Below the pieces are notes generated by a model. The model had not been told where the DNA came from, did no database searches, and was given only the letters and a program-made list of their open reading frames with translations. Of a stretch of DNA of 64,000 nt, positions 29,253 through 42,700 are shown piece after piece (within the stretch, counting starts at the first letter, position 1; every line of letters starts with the position of its first letter). The position numbers and the translations under genes were made by a program. Where the stretch lies: contig OZ022594.1 of assembly GCA_963669155.1 (NCBI GenBank), positions 1,299,154 through 1,363,153 on the forward strand, in the 5' to 3' direction. Source of the DNA: Arbacia lixula (lineage: Eukaryota; Echinodermata; Echinoidea; Arbacioida; Arbaciidae).

Positions 29253-32200
29253 CACTCGCTCCTTATGAAGGAGACATACGGAAGGGTGAGATCGCTTCAA
29301 GGAAGCATTAAACTCTCAACAGCTGGTTCCTCTTCGAAACACCGATGCCAACAATGGCTTGATCAGCAGCCACAGCTCAAGGTCAGTGACGAACAGAACA
29401 ACTGCCTACAAGCTGATAATATGCTAAACGAGAGAGACTGTGGTGTTGAGCAAGCGCCGGAGGAAGATCTTGGATCATCGAGGCAGCGACAAGCCTTTGA
29501 ACAACGGGTGCCAGCACCACAACCAAACCAAGATCGGGATAAGCTAGCTACTCATAGATTGCCTATTGGATCAGCTCCGCCTCAATAGGCTGCCCTCACC
29601 TGAGCCACCGGTGTTCGACGGAGACCCTCTTCGATACCCAGCATGGAAAAGGGCATATGACATGCTAATTGAGAAGAAGGGGATTCCACCAGAAGACAAG
29701 TTCTACTACTTGCTCAAGTATTTGAAGGGGCAGCCATTGAACTTAGTGCAGGGCTACTCACTTCTAAGCAATGACCACGCCTACACCCTTGCGAAGCGGC
29801 AACTGGACAAGCGTTACGGGAATACGTTTGTTTTGTCTAACGCATTCAGAGACAAACTGGACGCCTGGCCAAAGATAGGCTCGAAGGATGCGGAGGGACT
29901 TCGTAAATACAGTGATTTCCTCCAACAATGCAACGCCGCATCCCAATTTGTTCACCACCTGAAACATCTGGATGATGAAAGAGAGAACAGGCGACTACTG
30001 CTGAAATTGCCAGACTGGCTCACTACCTGATGGGGAAGGATAGTCGTTCAATGGTCACGGGATACCGGCGCCTTCCCTCCGTTCACGGTCTTCGTCGATT
30101 TTGTTGTCAGTGAAGCGGAAGTAGCATGCGCTTAGATGACGCCATCAAAGGAGAAGAGGCCACCGTCGAATGCAAGGTCTCTCTCAACCGGCGTGCAGAA
30201 CGGGGACGGACGAACGAGAGAGACAGTCTGCCAGTTCTGCGAAGCGCAGCACCGCCTGGAAGACTGCTCTTCCTTTGCGGCACGGTCAATGGAAGAGAAG
30301 AGAGACTTCATCCGCAACGGTAACTTGTGCTTTGGATGCCTCAAGCCAGGCCACAGATCCAAGGTCTGTCGGAATAGGAATACTTGTTCTTCATGCAAGA
30401 AAAGGCATCCCACCATTCTTCATGATGATAACTGGAAGGACAAGAGGTCATCAAGAAGGGTTGACACTCAGCGAGAACTAGAAGAACCACACTTGTCGCA
30501 TGCGTCAAGAAACAGAGATAAACCCCATGCATCGAAAACCTCAACGATCGTACCAGTATGGCTATCTCATGCATCGACACCCAAGGAACGACTGTTATAT
30601 GCGATGCTGGATACTCAGATACGACGTTCGTCTTACGCCAGACAAAGGAGGAAATGGGGATCACCGGAACTGAGGTCAACTTACTTTTGTCAACAATGAC
30701 AACAGCTGCGGAGAAGGTGGCGAGCGAAAGGGTAAAAGGTTTCAGAGTGAGAGCTTTGAACAGTGTCAAGGAAATCGCCCTGCCCACAACATACACTCGT
30801 GACATTATGCCAACCAACAGGAGCCACATCCCAACACCTGAAGTCGCGAAGAACTTGCCGCACTTGGAACAAATAGCTCCGCTTCTGTCACCAATCTTGG
30901 ACTGCGAGATAGCATTGCTCATAGGATACGACTGTCCAAGCGCCCTCACTCCTCGAGCCGTCATTCCCCCTCCAGTTCATGGAGGGCCCTTTGCAATGCA
31001 GACTGACCTTGGCTGGAGTATCGTAGGCACGACAATGGATGATCGCAAGGATAATGACCCTATCGGTTTGAGTCATCGAGCAATGGTGAGGGTCCTACCG
31101 GATGAAGTACAGATGGATGGTTATCCTGCAGAAGTGGTGTACTCATGCCAAACCAGAGTTAAAGAGGAGATAGCACCTCATCAGATCACCAAGCTTCTAG
31201 AAGCAGACGTCGCTCCTGAACGGGCACAACGGCCTTACTCGCAGAATGATGTGAAGTTTTTGAGTCTGATGGAGGATCAGTACCGTGTCACAGACGATGG
31301 ACACTACGAGACACCCCTTCCCTTCAAGGAAGACAACGATGGCACAATTCCTCTGAACGATCCTGAGGTGAAGCAGTCCCATGCTACGACCAAGAATTCA
31401 GAGGAATTTGACCTTGGGAGCTAGACTCAATCGATTCTCTACTTGGCAGCAGGCAAAACGAGCAGTGGCCAACTGTCTTCGTTTCAAGCGCTACCTTCAG
31501 TTGCGCTGCCAGAAAGGAAGAAGTAAGAAAGAAGGTGCCATCGTTCAGCCTATGTCTACTGAGTTATCCGCCCTTGCCGAGAAGGAAATCGTCAGACATG
31601 TTCAGAGAGCTGTAATCAAGGATGAGATAGAGATTTTAGGACATATAGAAGGAGTCATGGCCCGCGGGAGAAGGCGTTACTGCAAAACCAAGAGTCGCCT
31701 ACATCAGTTGGACCCCTTTGTGGACGCAGAAGGAATCCTCAGAGTTGGAGGAAGACTAACAAGAGCAGAGGGACCATTTGAAGTAAAACATCCCGCCATC
31801 CTTCCTCAGTCTCATCTCACAGAGCTCCTAGCTGCCCAATGCCATGCAGAACTTGCTCATCAAGGGAGAGGAATGACGATAAACTGCATCCGAGCTAAAG
31901 GTTACTGGATCCTGGGCTGCAGCCATTTTGTCTCCAAGATTATCTCCAAATGTGTGACGTGCCGTAAACTCACAAGTCCAGCCCAAACACAAAAGATGGC
32001 AGATCTACCCCAGGATCGACTCGCGCCTAGCCCACCGTTCACTTACTGTGGAGTAGATTGTTTTGGGCCATGGACTATCAAAGAAGGCAGGATCGAAGGA
32101 GATGAAAAGATGGGGCTTCATCTTCACTTGCATGACCTCACGCGCAGTTCACCTAGAAACGGTGGCTTCAATGAGCACTGATGCCTTCATAAATGGCCTA

Positions 32201-33090
32201 CGCCGCTTCATTTCCATTCGTGGTCCTATTCGGCAGCTGAGATCAGACAGAGGAACAAACTTCATTGGTGCTGAAACTGAACTCACAAAAGCGTGGAGAG
32301 AGATAGACCATAATACGGTGAAAGACTGTTTGCTTAGTCAGGACTGTGATTACTTTGAATTCGCCTTTAATTTCCCATCCTCAAGTCACATGGGGGGTGT
32401 GTGGGAACGCCAGATCCGCTCAGTACGTACTATACTCGATGTACTGTTGTATCGAAACGGTCAGCAACTCGACGACGACTCGTTACGAACTCTGTTCTGT
32501 GAAACTGCTGCTATCATCAACAGTCGTCCGCTAGCAGTACAATTCCTCAACGAGCCGAGCCACCCGGAACCACTCACTCCGAACCATTTGTTGACGCAGA
32601 AGTCGAAGGTAATCCTGCCCCCACCTGGGAAGTTTCCCCGTGAAGCCGTTTACCTGCATAAACGCTGGAGGAGCTAGGGTTCAGCATCTCGCCAATGAGT
32701 TTTGGTGCCGTTGGAGGAAGGAGTTCCTACACCAGCTGCAATCGAGACAGAAATGGACTCGCACCCAGCGCGATATGAAAGCTGGTGATGTTGTGATCAT
32801 CAAGGATGCGTAGCTCCCAGGAACACATGGCCTCTGGGAAGAGTCGTGGAAGCGTACAAATCAGAAGACAATCGCGTTCGCAAAGTCAAAGTAGCAGTGG
32901 GTGATCGAAATCTAAATGCGTCAGGAAAGCGTATGGTGTCTTTGAGTTATTTGGATCGCCCCATTCACAAATTAGTCTTATTACTATCCACGGAAGATCA
33001 AGGAGAATTCCCGGCCAAGGAGCCATGAACCATGAACGATTACAAACTTTCAAAGTCAGGTCTGAACAATAGATAGAACACTTGACTGGA

Positions 33091-34530
33091 CTGAATCCAA
33101 GAATAATTTTTGTGTGCGCTTCATATATTGCAGGGTCTAAATACGAAGAATAATTTTCGTGTGCGCTTCATATATTGCAGGGTCTGAATACGAAGAATAA
33201 TTTTCTTGTACGTGTCATATATTGCAGGGTCTGAACACGAAGAATAATTTTTGTGTGCGCTTCAGATATTGCAGCGTCTAAATATGAAGAATAATTTTCT
33301 TGTGCGCTTCATATATTGCAGGGTCTGAACATGAAGAATAGTTTTCGCGTGCGCTTCATATATTGCAGGGTCTGAATACAAAGAATAATTTTCTTCTGTG
33401 CTTCATACATTGTAGGGTCTGAATATGAAGAATAATTTTCTTGTGTGCTTCATACATTGTAGGGTCTGAATATGAAGAATAATTTGCGTGTGCGCTTCAT
33501 ACATTGCAGGGTCTAAATATGAAGAATAATTTTCTTGTGTGCTTTATACATTGTAGGGTCTGAATATGAAGAATAATTTTCTTGTGTGCTTCATACATTG
33601 TAGGGTCTGAATATGAAGAATAATTTTCGTGTGCGCTTCATACATTGCAGGGTCTAAATATGAAGAATAATTTTCGTGTGTGCTTCATACATTGCAGGGT
33701 CTGAATACGAAGAATAATTTTCTTGTACGTGTAATATATTGCAGGGTCTGAACACGAAGAATAATTTTTGTGTGCGCTTCAGATATTGCAGGGTCTGAAT
33801 ACGAAGAATAATTTTCTTGTGTGCTTCATACATTGTAGGGTCTAAATATGAAGAATAATTTTCGTGTGTGCTTCATACATTGTAGGGTCTGAACACAAAG
33901 AATAACTTTCTTGTGCGCTTCATACATTGTAGGGTCTGAATACGAAGAATAATTTTCTTGTGCGCTTCATACATTGTAGGGTCTGAATACGAAGAATAAT
34001 TTTCGTGTGCGCTTCATACATTGTAGGGTCTGAACACAAAGAATAATTTTCGTGTGCGCTTCATATATTGTAGCGTCTGAACACAAAGAATAATTTTCGT
34101 GTGCGCTTCATACATTGTAGGGTCTGAATACGAAGAATAATTTTCGTGTGTGCTTCATACATTGTAGGGTCTGAACACAAAGAATAATTTTCGTGTGCGC
34201 TTCATATATTGCAGCGTCTGAATATGAAGAATAATTTTCTTGTGTGCTTCAGATATTGCAGCGTCTGAATATGAAGAATAATTTTCGTGTGTGCTTCATA
34301 TATTGCAGCGTCTGAATGTGAAGAATAATTTTCGTGTGTGCTTCATATATTGCAGCGTCTAAATATGAAGAATAATTTTTCTGTGCGCTTCATACATTGT
34401 AGGGTCTGAACACAAAGAATAATTTTCGTGTGCGCTTCAGATATTGCAGCGTCTGAATATGAAGAATAATTTTCGTTTGCGCCTCATATATTGCAGGGTC
34501 TGAACATGAAGAAAAAAAATTTGTGCGCCT
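33091..34530. repeat. 47-bp minisatellite inside the BEL/Pao element
   Basis: About thirty direct copies of a unit containing gggtctgaatatgaagaata, then attttcgtgtgcgcttcata. It lies between the integrase region and the 3' LTR. It is not CRISPR-like: the unit repeats head to tail with no spacers. Confidence 0.95.
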
Positions 34531-36061
34531 GAATGTATAATTCTGAATGTAAAGACTAACTTGGCTGTGTGCGGCTTACAAATTGGGCCGAATGGGCCCT
34601 GTATGTTAAGACTATCATTCGATCATAAAATTCGGGTATTTCAGAGTCTGAACTTTAAGACTTCATGTATGTTTCCCTTTGTATGAAAGTCTCAGACAAG
34701 ACTAATTATTTGAAGGAATTTGGAATACACATGTTTGGTATTTACTTTGGTAATTGCTGAAGAAATGTAATTGTAGAAATATCATTTAAAGGAAATTATC
34801 ATCTCTAACCACTGAAAGATAATACAGTAACGATATATATATTTGCATTGTACGGCATTAAAATTAAGTACAACGCATGTTAATTGAATGTGAGAGTAAT
34901 TCTAGAAATGATGCAAAAAAGCTCAACTGAAATTGATTTTTGAATTGATTTACTACATGTGTTAGAGTCATGTGTGAATTGAAGAAAAGCAGTTTGTTAT
35001 TCCTTTGAAAGTGGAGTAATTTTATTTCTACCAGAGACTTCTCCATTTAAATATTGTCATATACTGAACCCGGATACTGAATCAGTGAGAATGTACCACG
35101 CAGTACAGTGTATTACTGGAAACGCAAAGAATAGTCAACAAAGGTTTGTTGAATTATACTTTTCTTAAATCTTTGAGGTCTGAAACGCAGACTACATGGA
35201 AGATTCTTATGTGCCATGGCCCACTTATGGTTACATTTCACATACCACAGATTATCTATCAAGTATAAGAGAATCTCTTTGTTTACATGTGAAGTAATCG
35301 ATAAGAAACATACTTCATGTGAACATAATTATGCATGAAAGGAAGCTAAAACATGCAATGAATCCTGTACATGTAGTGCTTAATTGTGCTTGTTTTTATA
35401 TCAAATGGTGGATGATACTCAGTTTCGTCCTGATGTATGGTGTAGGAATTAGGCAATAAGGGAGAGTACGCATGTACATGTATGTATAGCATCGGTACCA
35501 TGTTTCTGATCCCCATTGTAAGGTGTAATGGTGGTTGCACGAAGTAATCATAAGAGGAAGTACAGTATGAAGTATTATGTTGCAATACAGCATTTGCTAG
35601 CTGTGCAGGCATTATGGTGCTCTCCTCAGAGCCTGAAGCCCATTAAGTTTTCAGTCTTGTGAAACTAAGCTGTGAACAGGTGTTCTGTTCAGCAAATGTA
35701 TATGTACGAGTGATCATGTACTAAACTAGGTTTCAGTATTATTCTTTTTGCTGATTAGCAAGGATGGTCGTGAATTTTCAAGTAGAAAGGATAATCGGTA
35801 GAAAGAGTAATTGAGCTATTTTTCTGCAAAGTCACTCGGGCTAAAGTATTGAAAGTTGTGTGTTGAATTTCCATTGATCAAATCTAGGTGTGTTCAGGTT
35901 AATATGCTTGTATTCTGTTGTATTCCATGGAATACGACTTCATACTTTGGATAAGATGTGGTTGCATTTAGGTGTCTGATACGTTTTTAAATGAGGTTCC
36001 ATTACTTGTATTCAACGCGTTAATTGGGTAAATTAGCATATTGCTAATTTAAAGTGAGCCA
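34531..36061. other. Unassigned internal sequence of the BEL/Pao element
   Basis: AT-rich sequence between the minisatellite and the 3' LTR with no recognisable coding part. Confidence 0.6.
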
Positions 36062-36742
36062 TGTAGTGAAAGTTGAATCACAGTTTAAAAACTTTGTTAT
36101 TGTTGCTGTTATTTTGGTTTTGAGTAAATAGCACACTCTTGTGGCCAGTACTTGCACAAGACATTGCCTGACATGGCAGCAAGTCATGGACTGTTGTTGG
36201 GGACAAATTTGCTTCCATCTATTACATCCAAGGCCCAAGATGAAGCATTTTCTAACATAAGGAGGCAAAGAGGTTAGTAAAACTATTGATTATTTTATGT
36301 TGAAATCATATTGTAGGATTAAGTCAAATCTGATAGGTTTATTTGTGAAAGTGAATGTACACTATTAGCTGTATGCATGTATAATGTACACCATGTATAA
36401 TGTACACAATGTATAGTGTACACAGTGTAAAATGTACACAAGTGAAAAGGGTGTCAGTGACACATACTGCCTTTCCCTATCTGAGATGTTCAACTCCGTA
36501 GTGTCTAAGTTTGATATGTATGTTGAAATGTTGTGGTGTTTAATTTACCTTAATCATGTATTGTGATTGACAAGATGTATTGATGTTGGCTTAATATTTT
36601 TGTACATGTACTTATTATGTTTCCTTTGTTCATCTCTGTTTATTTCAGTTTTCACGGAATTCTACACGAAATAAAAGACCGACCAACCATCAAATTCCTG
36701 TCGAGACTTCTGTCTTATTTAAACGCCTCAGCAACAGTCACA
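36062..36742 (+). repeat. 3' LTR of the BEL/Pao element
   Basis: 681 bp, paired with the 5' LTR. The CAAAG target repeat follows at once. Confidence 0.9.
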
Positions 36743-36801
36743 CAAAGGTCAAGATTATGATTTGGGGCTCTTTTGATAGAATGACATTCATCAGTTACAT
36801 A

Positions 36802-37468
36802 AAGGTCCCCTGTAATCAAAATGTATGTTGACGTCTGTTGATGCAACTTAACATGTATTTAACAAAATCACTAACTGTTCAATGGAATTATGTTTCCTAT
36901 ATTTTAAAATAAATTTTTCTATATTTTTCTCAGCACTGATAAGCCCCGCCTCCAAAAATTTCCTCCAACTCAAGATTCTTGTTGTGACGTCATCAAAGTT
37001 AAAAATAAGCAGGATAATAGACAGAATTATGCACAATTTCACATTGCAATGGCTACCCCCACCTGCCCACAAGAGCATCACATGTCTTCACACAATACAA
37101 CCTAACAACCTTTCATGTGGGAATAATCGTTTCCTTATGTCAGAAATGTGCTAGCTATGCCATGGGGGAAAATACATTGTATAAACATGCGATGACATTA
37201 TAAACACTTGCAGGTAGTCATTGCAATGTTTAGTCTGTGCATAAATTATGTCTATTATCTTGCTAATTTATACCTGTGATGATGTCACAACAAGAATCTT
37301 GAGTTGGAGGATATTTTTGGAGGCGGGGCTTATCAGTGCTGAGAAAAAATATAGAAAAATTATTTTAAAATAAAGGACACATATTTCCATTTAGCCGTTA
37401 CTGATTTTGTGATATACATATAAGGTTGCATCAACATAAGTCAACGTGCATTTTGATTGCAGGGACCC
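36802..37468. mobile_element. Foldback family F, full copy (667 bp)
   Basis: Two arms of about 330 bp are inverted copies of each other along their whole length. The ends are AAGGTCCCCTGTAATCAAAA and the inverse of AGGGTCCCTGCAATCAAAA, with TA on both sides (36800-36801, 37469-37470). There is no coding. It lies 60 bp beyond the 3' LTR. Partial copies are at 16419-18700 and 21316-21830. Confidence 0.85.
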
Positions 37469-37667
37469 TATAACGTCTCTTTACAGAGCTTTACACCGTT
37501 GCCTAGCTATTGTTTGCCTTCAATCTCAATGGATCATAATGGCGTCAGCGTCTACGTGGCTGGACTTTTTCGAGCCTCCCTCTTTTCTGGGGAAAACACT
37601 GTCCCTCGGATAGGACCTTACAGGAATTTTTTCACCCTGCAATTCAGTTTGTTTAAATAAAAGCAGA

Positions 37668-37790
37668 CACATGAAAGAAACACATTAGTGATGGATTAAT
37701 GAAAAAAATGCATTTTTTTACCCGTGCAGTTCAAACATAATGGGTTTTGTATGAAAAAAAAAAACATTCCGTCGTCAAAAACAGAAACAT
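37668..37790. repeat. Fragment of interspersed repeat A
   Basis: gaaagaaacacattagtgat, tttacccgtgc and ccgtcgtcaaaaacagaaa match the repeat at 4799-5180 in the same order. Confidence 0.6.
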
Positions 37791-39537
37791 AACCACATAT
37801 GTTTCACAATAAAAGCTGGTAGCCGTAGCCGGATCTTCGGAACATTATGCAAACTAGTCGCGAGTGTTTGTGTACTTTATCAAAAAAGAACGAAAAAGAA
37901 TTTTAAAGATAGCCGAGAGAACATAATGCGCCCGTTTGTTAACACTTCAATGAGATTACAAATGTGACTCACCATGTGTATTTTGCGCACACGATCATGA
38001 TCCCGTGCACACGCACGTATGTACACAAATAGCTAATGAACATTAATCTTGAAAACGAAGATCGATAAATAGCTAGTGAACATTAACAATCAAAAGAACC
38101 ATCCACAGACACCGTCTCATGAGGAAAAAAAAAGGCGGGAAAGGGGGAAAAACTTGTGTACAAAGTGAATGGGAAAAAAGAATGTCAGATTAGGGGTGTC
38201 AGAAATAGGGGTGCCACCTTTTGGAAACGCCCGTCCCGGATTGACACTATGAACATGCTTTTGTGTCACACGGACAAAATTTCAAAGGGTCCCTTTTAAA
38301 TTTTATCCGCATAACAAAAACATGTTCGTATTGTGAGGCTTTTATGGCCCCGCAAACTGCATGATCACTGACGCCTTACAGACTGAAGACCGGATTTTGA
38401 AGAACCCGCTGTACCACAGATCAGAACCACTGAACTAGAAAGAACCTTCTAGTTCAGTGATCAGAACACTCACGAGTCGACCGCCACATCAAACGGAGGT
38501 TCTCCTGAGTTCTGTTGTGCTGTGGAGCCATCTGCCACGATACGTGCAGATTTCAAATCGACTGTTCAGCTCATGAGCTGATTCTCAAGGTGGGTGAAAC
38601 CTCATTGATTGTCACTTATTATCACGCCCCATTTTAGGGGCAACCCCCTAAGTACATGTAATTTCCTGCCTGTATCTGGACGAGATATCACAACTAACTA
38701 GGAGATTTATCGCCTTAGCACGAATCCTCCCCGGACAGGCAGAATTTACTTTAGTAAATTCCGAAAATTATTTTGAATTAGAAAATATACGCTGGAACAG
38801 TATACCACTAGTCTACTAATTACAGTTTAACCAATTTGTAGATTACCTGCCCTTGAAGTTGCTTCTCAGGAGGGCAGCTAATCCCCCAAAATATTTTAAA
38901 TGAGCTACAATAGTACCTCTAATACTTAGTTTAAGTTATCGATAAATTACCTGCCCTTGACACTGCTTGAGGTTGTTTATGGAAACGGAGGCTACAATGC
39001 GGTCAGTGTAAGTGCAAAGCGATTTACCTGTGTCCACACATCACCCACCAAATATGTTGAAATGTCGGGTACCGATACCAAAAATAACACATTCTCGCAC
39101 ACACTATTGTTACTCATTGGCGCAGCAACACCAAACTTCATACACCGACCATGACAAAATTACACGTGACAATTACTCGGTTGACTTAGGCCTATCACCT
39201 TCATTTTCAGAAAAAAAAAAAAGGATTTTATGCCACTCTGCACTCGCACAACAATTTCCCTAACCCACCAGCGCCGGCAAGTAAGCCGAGAAGGTAATAA
39301 CATCCCCATTCCGGCTTTTTAAAATGGAGTCTAGCTATGTTAACTGCAATTAGAAATCAACTCACTGTAATTCATTATTGCAATATTCCTAAACACCATA
39401 ATATATATCTTCTCAGAACCCGTCTTCAAGATATATACCAGATCTGTGTTTTTGTTACCCCGGGTCTCTATGGAAGGAAGGGCAGTCTTCAAGACTGAAA
39501 GGAACACCCTGGTTCAATAAAACAGACAATGATTTAA
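37791..39537. other. Gap upstream of the transporter, no gene recognised
   Basis: It holds a SINE-like stretch shared with 10.7 kb (38250-38340). It also holds a perfect small hairpin at 38428-38459, CACTGAACTAGAA and its inverse around AGAACC. The transporter promoter and any 5' non-coding exon should lie here, but no clear core element is visible. Confidence 0.4.
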
Positions 39538-39730
39538 ATGAATATCATGGCTCGTCTGTCCAATTTCCGTTGGTTCATTCTCGCGGGTATGTTCACCGTC
39601 ACGTATCTCGAGCACGGCATCTTAAAGTCCTTCGGAATCTTGATGGATGACATTACCCGCAGCCTGGATACCTCTACAACGATAGTAGGCACTGCATTGG
39701 GGTTGTCATACGGTCTAACGTTCGCACTTG
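39538..39730 (+). CDS. Transporter exon 1
   Basis: It encodes MNIMARLSNFRWFILAGMF and GILMDDITRSLDTSTTIVG, helices 1 and 2 of an SLC16 protein. In vertebrate MCTs the second helix region likewise begins with S/T-F-G-V-F-x-x-x-x. The donor G/gtgagt leaves phase 1. An AATTC-rich low-complexity run follows at 39745-39925. Confidence 0.85.
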
Positions 39731-42700
39731 GTGAGTTCCTCTAATTTCAATTCGGTTCAATGTCAAATCGATTCAATTTGAATTCAATTCTTTCAAAATC
39801 AATCTCAATCAAATTTCAATTCCAATTCAATTCAATTTCAATTTCAATTTCAATTCCAATTCAATTTCAATACAATTTCGGTTCATTTTCAATTCAACTT
39901 CCATTCAATTTCAATTTATTTCAACTTTTTTTTATTCATGATGTAAAAACAGGAATAAGCAATTTTCATCTTTCACAATGAATTCAAGGTTACACCCAGT
40001 AATGAATGGAATGAGTGCGCCTTTTACTTGTTGCAATGATAATTAAATGATCCCTTAATCCCTAGCAATTGGGATTGGACTGTTGTCACAACGAATAACA
40101 TTCATCGGATGACCGGAGTAATGATATTGGAAAGCGCTTACATATGAAACTCTTTCATGCTTCATATTCCATATTTTTATTTAGATATTGTATTGATTTG
40201 TATAGATAATGTCGTATGATGTTCTCAAATATGCTACGGGACATTTTTTTCAAGCTTTTGTTTACTTCTGTTCCGTCCGTCCTCATGCTGTTAGTTATGT
40301 GAACGATGTATACTTGACATGCATGTTTACATTTATGTTGTGGAAAATTAATGATATGAAATGAAAAAAAACAAAGCATTAGGTTCTGTATTAACCTAAA
40401 CCTTTCTTTTCGTCATTATTATTATTATTATTATCATCAACTACGATTCGTTCCGCCCTGTCACCATGGTAACACAGCCGTCATCTGCCCTTGGTTGCTG
40501 CAACGCGTTCCCATGAGAAAGCTTGTCATGTCTGGGTGTTTCTTCGGCTCCTTGGGGTTCATCATTTCAGCTTACTCACATGCTGGGTGGCACTTTATTT
40601 TCTCACTCGCTCTCTCGGGTAGGTTGTAGCAAATGAATAGTATTAAAATCACAAATTAACGAAATTATTAGTTTAAGTATTTTAGTTATTAGTATTACAT
40701 CTTTAATTTAGAACCATTTGTTATCCCACTATGATATAAAATCCTCATAAAAGGTTTGGAAAGTTTTTTGAGCCACCTATTTTTCCTTTATTTGACACCT
40801 GTTTTATCATTGAATACATCGGTCCATTAGCTAATATCCTTCTATGTATGAAAAATTACAAACTTTGGTAAAAGTCGGTTGCTCCAGGTTGGTCTCTAAC
40901 AGGATATATATCACTTGAATGGAACTCAGTAAATGCTATTGTGGGGAAAAGTGTGTGTGCGCGTGAGTGTGTATGTGCATGTGTGTGTGTGTGTGCGTGT
41001 TTGTGTCTCTCTATGTGCACATAATTCAGTCAGCATTTGTTCAAATCCTACTCTGTTGCTGAAGGATGACTCAAAAGGTAAATAAATGAATAAGTTCTAA
41101 AGGTACTATACAGATTCTGGGAGATTTGGAAACCTGGGAAGCATCTGTTCCAATCCTATTGATTATGTTGATATAGGATGACTCAAAGAATAGGTAAATG
41201 AATGAATAAGTTCTAACAGTATTGTACAGATTCTGAGAAATTTGGAAAAACTGGAAGCACCTGTTCCAGTCCTATTGATTATGTTGATATAGGATGGCTC
41301 AATGAATAGGTAAATGAATGAATAAGTTCTAAAGGAACTGTACAGATTCTGGGAAATTTGGTACATTCTGTTTGGGACCGACATGTAATGTTAGGTTCCC
41401 ACTGTCGTGCGATCCGTTACGAACGCCACGATTGGCAATTCGCAGCTGATCGTGGAACTTCTCTGAAATGTCAGGTTTGGATACGAGGTGATGCGAGTTG
41501 ATATGTTTTGATACGATTTGGTACGCTTGGTTGCGATATGGTCACGATCGGTCAATTTCAGGTGACAAGATCTGGTCTCCCGTTCAGATACGATCATATA
41601 CCTTCCAATAGGATTGTCCCGATTGACTCCACGATCGGGTTTCGATGTGACACGATCATCTCGATCGGGGTCCCCGATTTGGGACGATCGGGTACGTGGA
41701 GATACGTTCGGATATACCTTCCAATACTTTCATCACGAAACGATTCGCTCTGTTGCGAAAGAATGCGGTTGTGGTTGCGATGTACTTTCACGTTAAGGGT
41801 CGAGAGTGATCAAGATTTGAGCTACTACGATTCAATTCCGACGGGTATATACAGGCCGACTGATCAAGGACTTAAACTTATACAGATCGCAGCACATCTC
41901 AACAGAGCGTGGTGTTTGTCTTGTCCGAGGTTTAATCCCGATTTGTCGCGCTTTGTTACGGTCCAATACGATCTGATGCAATGATCACGATTGCCAATTA
42001 ATCGTTGTTGATCGTCGGTTTTTTTTAGCGCGATTGCCACGACTGGCCTCAAGATCTGATAATATCTGATAGGATCACCACGATTACTTCACGATTAAAA
42101 CCACGACTAAATCGTGGCGCCAATCGTGATAGTGAGAACGTCCCATAAAGCAAGAGGAGATGACGCAACCGATGGTTACAAAATCTGTGTTATTGTACAG
42201 AGGGGGAGTGATGCATATGATAATACAAATGGGTGTTGGTAACTCAAAAGTCTCTCCAAGCCGTTTTCAAGGAGTTTAATTCGACAATGCTTTGGACCTT
42301 TTGTAACTGATGTCAAGGTTACGGTTGTTTTCATCTTGATGTCTCTGAGTTTTGTATTTATGTTTAAATCTCCGTAGATCGTGTCGATTGATTATTAAAC
42401 CAAGGACAAATCAAACAGGACAATAGGAATGGGAAAATATATCTCAATATATATGTGTGTGTGTTCAAATTCAATATATGTTCAATATATATTCAAATAT
42501 ACACCTTATCGAAGAAGAACCGTAATCATTACTTTTTCTATCAATTATGAAAGCCTTTTCATTTCAACAATAATATAAAATGTAATACAATACCGACACA
42601 GAAATTATGACATTACTAAGCTATCAGAAAATAATCATGTTTAATGAATGACATGTTTACTGAATAACTGGGGCATCTCTGCTTTTAATTGGTCTTTGGG

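Larger units (their letters stand above)
27247..36742 (+). mobile_element. BEL/Pao LTR retrotransposon fossil
   Basis: A 9.5 kb element is bounded by two LTRs that begin TGTAG and end CACA, with CAAAG on both sides (27242-27246 and 36743-36747), the 5-bp duplication usual for BEL/Pao. Parts in order: 5' LTR, gag-like region (about 27.9-30.1 kb), zinc-knuckle region (30.2-30.4 kb), Pao-type protease (30.6-31.2 kb) and integrase (31.4-32.7 kb). A 47-bp minisatellite, unassigned sequence and the 3' LTR follow. The LTRs differ by only about 1.5-2 percent by eye, so insertion was fairly recent. The element is broken, with several interruptions and not every expected part recognised. A foreign DNA element sits inside it. 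It is treated as a fossil. Confidence 0.9.

Noticed and set aside
33091-34530. CRISPR-like regular repeats
   Set aside because: Units abut head to tail without spacers, in a eukaryotic retroelement; it is a minisatellite.
41508-41984. 158-codon open frame
   Set aside because: Lies in a cgatc-rich element. The peptide has no conserved motif and other frames are just as open.
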